DNA from: Pseudomonadota bacterium
GTDB taxonomy: Bacteria > Desulfobacterota > Desulfobacteria > Desulfobacterales > Desulfobacteraceae
NCBI GenBank assembly: GCA_018821535.1
Contig: JAHJLV010000042.1
Location: 1 to 37,771, forward strand
DNA: 37,771 bases
Direction: 5' to 3'
Part shown: positions 33,232 through 37,771 of the stretch, in pieces
Position numbering within the stretch: the stretch's first letter is position 1
Layout of the letters: each line of letters begins with the position of its first letter
The notes under the pieces: model-generated
Seen by the model: only the letters and a program-made list of their open reading frames with translations
What the model was told of the DNA's origin: nothing
The model's database searches: none
Position numbers and translations under genes: made by a program

Positions 33232-34115
33232 TGCGATATGCCCTTGCTCAACATCAGATCCTCACTGCTAACCTGGACCATGGTCCCCATCACCAGAGAC
33301 AGATTTATGCTTCCATGGCCTGCATCCAGACCACCCAGAACAGGGATATTAAAATCCTGAAATATTTCCGTTAAAATCTGGGGGATGTATGTTTCATTCT
33401 CACACGCGGTGAAAGATCCGGTCACAACACCGGTTATCCCGTCAAAAAGCCCTGCCATTTTCATCTGCATCAGCATCCGGTCTATTTTATATGCCGGTTC
33501 ATGAATATCTTCCATAAAAAAAATACACTGATTAAAATCCGGCTGAAACCCTGTTCCGACAAGGTGGGAAATAGTTGAAAGATTTCCGCCTTTCAGAATG
33601 CCTGTGGCATTTCCGGGGCAGATCACCTCTTCTTTAAGTCTTATTTTGAGACAGTCGTCTCCGGTCAATGTCTGGTAAAAAGAATCAATGGTTTCATTTT
33701 GGGCGCAGGCCAGACTGATTAAATTCGGCCCGTGAATCACCGGCATGTCACAACGATCTATCATGGCCAGCAACAAGGCTGTGGTATCAGAAAAACCGAT
33801 AAAGGGTTTGGGACAGCCTGCCATCAGGGACCAGTCCATGTAATCCAGAATCCGCAAAGCGCCGAATCCGCCCCTGGCCGAGATAATGGCGTCAACTTCA
33901 GGATCTGCAAACAACTGCATGATCACCCGGGCACGGATGATATCATCACCGGCCAGATATCGTTTTCTTTGAAAAATCTGTTCCGGTATTTTAATATTGA
34001 ACCCAAGGTCTTGTAATACCTGTACCCCGTCCTTGAATGTGTCAATATCAAAACATGCTGAAGGTGCGCAGACACCGATGGTATCCCCTGGTTTTAGAAA
34101 TTGGATGGTATTCAT
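33228..34115 (-). CDS. ldcA: LD-carboxypeptidase (S66 family, muramoyltetrapeptide carboxypeptidase)
   Basis: A 295-residue S66-family peptidase. It shows VCAPSACF near the N-terminus, SARGGFGALRILDYMDW (79-95), the nucleophile Ser109 (GFSDTTALL), Glu202 (FFMEDIHEP) and His267 (GGLDAGHG), the known Ser-Glu-His triad. LdcA removes the terminal D-alanine from cytoplasmic tetrapeptides during peptidoglycan recycling. MccF-type self-immunity enzymes share the fold, but no microcin genes are present. The ribosome-binding site is weak. Confidence 0.92.
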   Translation of the reverse strand: MNTIQFLKPGDTIGVCAPSACFDIDTFKDGVQVLQDLGFNIKIPEQIFQRKRYLAGDDIIRARVIMQLFADPEVDAIISARGGFGALRILDYMDWSLMAGCPKPFIGFSDTTALLLAMIDRCDMPVIHGPNLISLACAQNETIDSFYQTLTGDDCLKIRLKEEVICPGNATGILKGGNLSTISHLVGTGFQPDFNQCIFFMEDIHEPAYKIDRMLMQMKMAGLFDGITGVVTGSFTACENETYIPQILTEIFQDFNIPVLGGLDAGHGSINLSLVMGTMVQVSSEDLMLSKGISQ

Positions 34116-34177
34116 TCTTTATTTTGTATCATACCCTTGTGATTAAAATCAGATTAAAAAACAATATTTAAAAAAAA

Positions 34178-35590
34178 TCAGGGTTCGATTTTTATTGAAG
34201 GATATAATCCTTTACGGGGACCTGTTCGATACGGTTGAATCATATTATAGGAAATATTCTGATCATCCTGGGCATGTCCCCTGTTTTTTCCTTTTTTATA
34301 CAAGGCGCCATTTGAAAGCAGAACTTTATCAATCCGTTTTTTAAATGCGTCCACAAACAAAGACCCATTACCTGAAAATTCAAGATTGCCCAGAACAAAG
34401 ATATCCTCTATCTGTTCAAAATCAGTGATGGGAATCGTATTGGTTTTAATGTCTTCAACACTCCCGATAAACCCCCAGATTAAATGACTGGCAGGTATTT
34501 TTATGGGTAATTCGCTGTCAATAATCGTATGAGGCATGACAATGCAATCCTGCCCGATTTCAATTGGTGCATCCTGTTTACCATTCAAAAAACAGTTAAA
34601 TCCCAGAAAGGTTTTAATTCCGATCCTTGAATAAATTATTTTTGCGCCATGGGCGGTAATATTCAGTCCATCCAATGTTGAATGAATGATAAACGTATTT
34701 TCCTGGGCATTTGACCCATCTCCCATCACTGCATTGTCTAAAAATGCCCGTTGTGAAACCAGAACATTTTCACCGATGTGAACATTGCCGATTACAACAG
34801 CATACGGATTCACCGCTGACGTGGAAGGAGACTCTATCAGTTTAGTTGTCAGATTTTGAAACGATCTCTCATGAATCAGCTCACGCTCTTTTGTGAAATC
34901 ATATAAAATGCCGACAGGCTGCTGCAAAGAATTAATTCCAATATAATTTTCCAGAATTTCTTCTTTAAATTTATACTTAAATTCAAATTTATTCTGCTTA
35001 ATCCAGACAGTTCCGGGGGCAATTTTCTGATGGAACAATTCTCCTGCCTGTACATATGAAAATTCACCGACAATGCAGGATAAAAGATTCATCAAATCCA
35101 CGGTGGCAAAAGGTCCTATAAAACATCCCTGAAGTGTTGTTCCGTGGATATTGGCATAATGCGCTGAAATTGTACTTTTAATTCCAAACTCTTCAGGGCT
35201 TTTGGGGTTATGGGAATTGCTGTGCACCAGTGTTTTATACAAAAGGCTGTCTCGAATAGTGATGGTTTCATCTTTAACCAGCGGAACGTTTTTAAAACTG
35301 ATGATATCATCCCCTTTGCGTTTAAGCTCATCTCCTCTGACATCACTTTTATAGACCGCAGATCTGCCGACATGACACTGCCCCAGAAAATAACTGCCTG
35401 CAATATTTGAATCTGTAAACGAAAAATAAATCGGATGAAGGGACGTAATTCCGTAAAATGCAAAAGAGTTGAGCATTTTTTGTGAGTCAAGCGCATTCAT
35501 TACAAATGTTTCTGAATTAAAATCAAACAGTTCCAGATTGATATTTACCCGGCTGATGATTCGATCAGTCAGCTGTCTAATTTCCATCAT
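34178..35590 (-). CDS. Left-handed beta-helix (hexapeptide-repeat) protein
   Basis: A protein of about 470 residues with two blocks of hexapeptide-type repeats: an early one (about 60-90, SNIAGSYFLGQCHVGRSAVY) and a longer one (about 270-370, AVVIGNVHIGENVLVSQRAFL, NAVMGDGSNAQENTFI, GIKTFLGFNCFLNG, IEIGQDCIVMPHTIIDS). These folds are common in acyl- and nucleotidyl-transferases and in carbonic-anhydrase-like proteins. No catalytic histidine can be assigned with confidence. The start is ambiguous: GTG codons at 35599 and 35596 and ATGs at 35590 and 35587 are all in frame; AAGGG favours 35590. Its substrate is unknown. Confidence 0.78.
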   Translation of the reverse strand: MMEIRQLTDRIISRVNINLELFDFNSETFVMNALDSQKMLNSFAFYGITSLHPIYFSFTDSNIAGSYFLGQCHVGRSAVYKSDVRGDELKRKGDDIISFKNVPLVKDETITIRDSLLYKTLVHSNSHNPKSPEEFGIKSTISAHYANIHGTTLQGCFIGPFATVDLMNLLSCIVGEFSYVQAGELFHQKIAPGTVWIKQNKFEFKYKFKEEILENYIGINSLQQPVGILYDFTKERELIHERSFQNLTTKLIESPSTSAVNPYAVVIGNVHIGENVLVSQRAFLDNAVMGDGSNAQENTFIIHSTLDGLNITAHGAKIIYSRIGIKTFLGFNCFLNGKQDAPIEIGQDCIVMPHTIIDSELPIKIPASHLIWGFIGSVEDIKTNTIPITDFEQIEDIFVLGNLEFSGNGSLFVDAFKKRIDKVLLSNGALYKKGKNRGHAQDDQNISYNMIQPYRTGPRKGLYPSIKIEP

Positions 35591-35644
35591 CCTCACCACC
35601 CTTACTTTTTGTCCATCCTGATTTTAATCCAACGCTTCATTATT

Positions 35645-35673
35645 TTGACAAATTTTAACAAAATTGCAATACT
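35645..35673 (+). promoter_or_regulatory. Candidate sigma70-type promoter for the U32-family gene
   Basis: A perfect TTGACA (35645-35650), a 17-base spacer and AATACT (35668-35673). Transcription would start near 35680, about 30 bases before the TTG start. A 12-base perfect palindrome, GGATATATATCC (35697-35708), overlaps the ribosome-binding region. Confidence 0.45.
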
Positions 35674-35709
35674 GCACACTTAATTTAATCAAATAAGGAT
35701 ATATATCCA

Positions 35710-37665
35710 TTGAATATTCCAAAAATTCTTGCGCCAGCCGGAGATACAACCTGTTTTTTAGCAGCGATTGCCGCAGGTGCGGATGCCATTTACTGCGGTT
35801 TGAAAATATTTTCCGCCCGTATGGAAGCACAAAATTTCAGCATTGAAGAACTTGCAAAGCTCACTGCGCTTGCAAAATCAAAAAACATTGAAGTTTATAT
35901 CGCTTTAAATTCCATCATCAAAGAATCAGAGCAGGAAAAAATAATTAATATTCTCAACAAACTCTGTACGTTTGTTGATTTTGATGGTCTGATCATACAG
36001 GATCCGGGCATCATTCCGCTGGCCCGGCAGGCGGGTTTTAAAAAACAGTTTCATTTGTCGACACTGGGCAACTGCAGCTTCCCTTCAGGATTGACAACGG
36101 CCAAACAAATGGGATTTGATAAAGTTGTCATTCCAAGAGAATTTACCATTGATGAAATCAAAGAAATGGCAGGTTCATTACCCGAAGGGATCGAGCTTGA
36201 GGCGTTTATTCACGGCGCCCTGTGCTACAGTGTTTCAGGAAGGTGCTACTGGAGTTCCTGGTTTGGCGGGAAAAGCGCTCTTCGGGGCAGATGTGTTCAG
36301 CCCTGCCGAAGGGTATATGACCAGAAAGGTGTGAAAAAAAGGCATTTTTCATGCACGGATTTTTCATGGGATGTGCTGGTTAAAGTTTTAAAACAGATCC
36401 CTCAAATCACCACCTGGAAGATTGAAGGCCGCAAAAAAAGCCCGCATTATGTATATTACACGGTAAAAGCCTACAAAACATTGCGGGACGACCCTGAAAA
36501 CAAAAAAACAGCCCAGTCCTATCTTGATTATGCAATGGGAAGAGAATCTACACATTACAATTTATTGAGCCAACGCATCATCAGTCCGCTTGACCATCTT
36601 TCCGAAACCGCATCCGGTCTTTTTACCGGACGCATCCAGAATCCTGCTGCCCCCTTTTTTATCACAAGAGAAGCATTGCTGCCCCAGGATCTGTTAAGAA
36701 TCGGGTTTGAAGATGATAAATTTCACTCTATCCAGAAAGTCACCCGGGCGATCCCCAAAAAAGGAAAATTTTTTTTAGATAAAAAATCAGCGTTCAGAAT
36801 AAAAAAAGGAACCCCGGTTCATATTATCGATCGCCGGGCACCTGAACTTATGGTGCAAATTCAAGTGCTTGAAAATGAATTGGAAAAAACACAGACTCCG
36901 CCTGTTCGACCGGTCATCAAAACCGGCAGCCCTGAAATTTTTCACAAAGCAAAAAAACCATCGTCCAGAATGATAAATTTAACCCTTTCACGGGGCAAAT
37001 TCATCCAGAAATCAGGCCCCCGCTCCCTGGAAAGGGCGGTATGGATATCCAGCCAAAGATATTGCGCCCCTTCATCCAGACAGGACTGGCTTTTTCTGGA
37101 TCCTCTTGTATTTCCGGATGAAGAGAACATATGTTCAGACTATATTGCCAAAGCCATCAAAAAAGGGGCAAAAAACTTTATTATAAACAGCCTGTGGCAA
37201 CTGTCATTGTTCAAAACGCCTGAGCAACTGAATATCTGGGCGGGCCCATTCTGCAATATTACAAACAGCATGACCATCCAGGTATTAAAAAACCGCGGTG
37301 TGTCAGGGGTGATTGTCAGCCCGGAACTGGATCAAGACACGGTTATGCTGCTTGGCAAAAACAGTCCCCTGCCCTTGGGGATTGTCATCTTTGCAAACTG
37401 GCCACTGGGCATTTCAAGAATTATTTCCAGCGACCTTAAACTGAACCAGGCTTTTACAAGCCCTATGGGAGAAGTTTCCTGGGCTTCCAAGCACAATAAC
37501 AATTATTATATTTTCCCCAACTGGCCTCTGGATTTATCCTCCCAGAAGGCTGCACTTGAAAACGCCGGGTATTCACTTTTTATGGATATGCATGAAAATA
37601 TCCCCAATACAATCAAACTCAAAGACAGACCCGGGCTTTGGAACTGGAATATAAAACTTTTATAA
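35710..37665 (+). CDS. Peptidase U32-family protein (RlhA/TrhP-like), long form
   Basis: A 651-residue protein. The N-terminal half is the U32 TIM-barrel: LAPAGDTTCFLAAIAAGADAIY, the IHGALCYSVSGRC signature and four cysteines expected to hold an iron-sulfur cluster (Cys172, Cys179, Cys195, Cys199), then TWKIEGRKKSP. Characterised members hydroxylate RNA bases (RlhA on 23S rRNA, TrhP on tRNA with prephenate); the historical 'peptidase' label is uncertain. RlhA is of similar length, but the C-terminal 270 residues here are not clearly RlhA-like, so I give no symbol. The start is TTG with AAGGA upstream. It diverges from the beta-helix gene. Confidence 0.88.
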   Translation: MNIPKILAPAGDTTCFLAAIAAGADAIYCGLKIFSARMEAQNFSIEELAKLTALAKSKNIEVYIALNSIIKESEQEKIINILNKLCTFVDFDGLIIQDPGIIPLARQAGFKKQFHLSTLGNCSFPSGLTTAKQMGFDKVVIPREFTIDEIKEMAGSLPEGIELEAFIHGALCYSVSGRCYWSSWFGGKSALRGRCVQPCRRVYDQKGVKKRHFSCTDFSWDVLVKVLKQIPQITTWKIEGRKKSPHYVYYTVKAYKTLRDDPENKKTAQSYLDYAMGRESTHYNLLSQRIISPLDHLSETASGLFTGRIQNPAAPFFITREALLPQDLLRIGFEDDKFHSIQKVTRAIPKKGKFFLDKKSAFRIKKGTPVHIIDRRAPELMVQIQVLENELEKTQTPPVRPVIKTGSPEIFHKAKKPSSRMINLTLSRGKFIQKSGPRSLERAVWISSQRYCAPSSRQDWLFLDPLVFPDEENICSDYIAKAIKKGAKNFIINSLWQLSLFKTPEQLNIWAGPFCNITNSMTIQVLKNRGVSGVIVSPELDQDTVMLLGKNSPLPLGIVIFANWPLGISRIISSDLKLNQAFTSPMGEVSWASKHNNNYYIFPNWPLDLSSQKAALENAGYSLFMDMHENIPNTIKLKDRPGLWNWNIKLL

Positions 37666-37771
37666 TTTTATTTTAACCATCTGTTCAAACAGGACAAGCA
37701 GAAATTCCTGTCAATTCTGTAGTTACAAAATTGAAACTTAAAGCAGTCCAGTGAAAACATATTTGTAATTA

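Noticed and set aside
33228..34115. MccF-type microcin immunity protein
   Set aside because: The fold and triad are shared, but there is no microcin biosynthesis gene nearby and the partner gene points to peptidoglycan recycling.

Overview
The window looks like a chromosomal stretch from a strictly anaerobic, moderately AT-rich deltaproteobacterium, most likely a sulfate reducer of the Desulfobacteraceae/Desulfobacterales. This is inferred from the gene set: an aldehyde:ferredoxin oxidoreductase with its own beta-grasp carriers, a Tat-exported multi-[4Fe-4S] protein, a hemerythrin, a rubrerythrin-like ferritin fold, rubredoxin next to cytochrome bd, and an RHS/NHL exoprotein. No 16S rRNA, tRNA or other phylogenetic marker is present, so the genus is not fixed.

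Layout. 1-5061 (minus): a 1647-residue secreted multidomain protein (Ig-like, cadherin-like, PKD-like, PASTA, carboxypeptidase-regulatory, six NHL blades, start of an RHS region). It stops abruptly where an RHS core would continue, next to the leader of a gene whose ATG is at the window edge; an insertion-sequence junction is the likely explanation. 5062-5501: AT-rich divergent spacer with a long inverted repeat. 5502-8537: a cofactor/aldehyde block with a GG-ended MoaD/ThiS-like carrier and its ThiF/MoeB-like activating enzyme (plus strand), facing an AOR and a second, GG-less MoaD-like protein (minus strand). 8649-10961: YgjP-like metalloprotease, TPR protein, ferritin-like protein and hemerythrin. 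11072-19284: mtnP-apt-recC-recB in one minus-strand run, with no recD. 19507-20381: orphan CheY-like receiver and a CYTH phosphatase.

20399-25134: redox and oxygen handling. A minus-strand trio (thioredoxin-like, Tat-exported ferredoxin, 4-TM membrane protein) diverges from cydA-cydB-rubredoxin. 25352-26533: a small protein with a recombinase-like C-terminal tail and a convergent TetR regulator with a candidate self-operator. 26642-32019: the full cell-shape cluster mreB-mreC-mreD-mrdA-rodA. 32143-34115: a serine beta-lactamase-fold hydrolase and an LD-carboxypeptidase, translationally coupled, probably for muropeptide recycling. 34178-35590: a left-handed beta-helix protein. 35710-37665: a long peptidase-U32-family protein.

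Most of the window is housekeeping or well-known accessory content. The places most worth a second look are the truncated PASTA/NHL/RHS exoprotein with its putative IS junction, the pair of unlike beta-grasp carriers around the AOR, the thioredoxin/15-cysteine ferredoxin/membrane trio without a catalytic subunit, a perfect 16-bp hairpin inside a coding region, and the recombinase-tail protein. I did not find a clear-cut new defence or mobile system, CRISPR array, retron or diversity-generating element.
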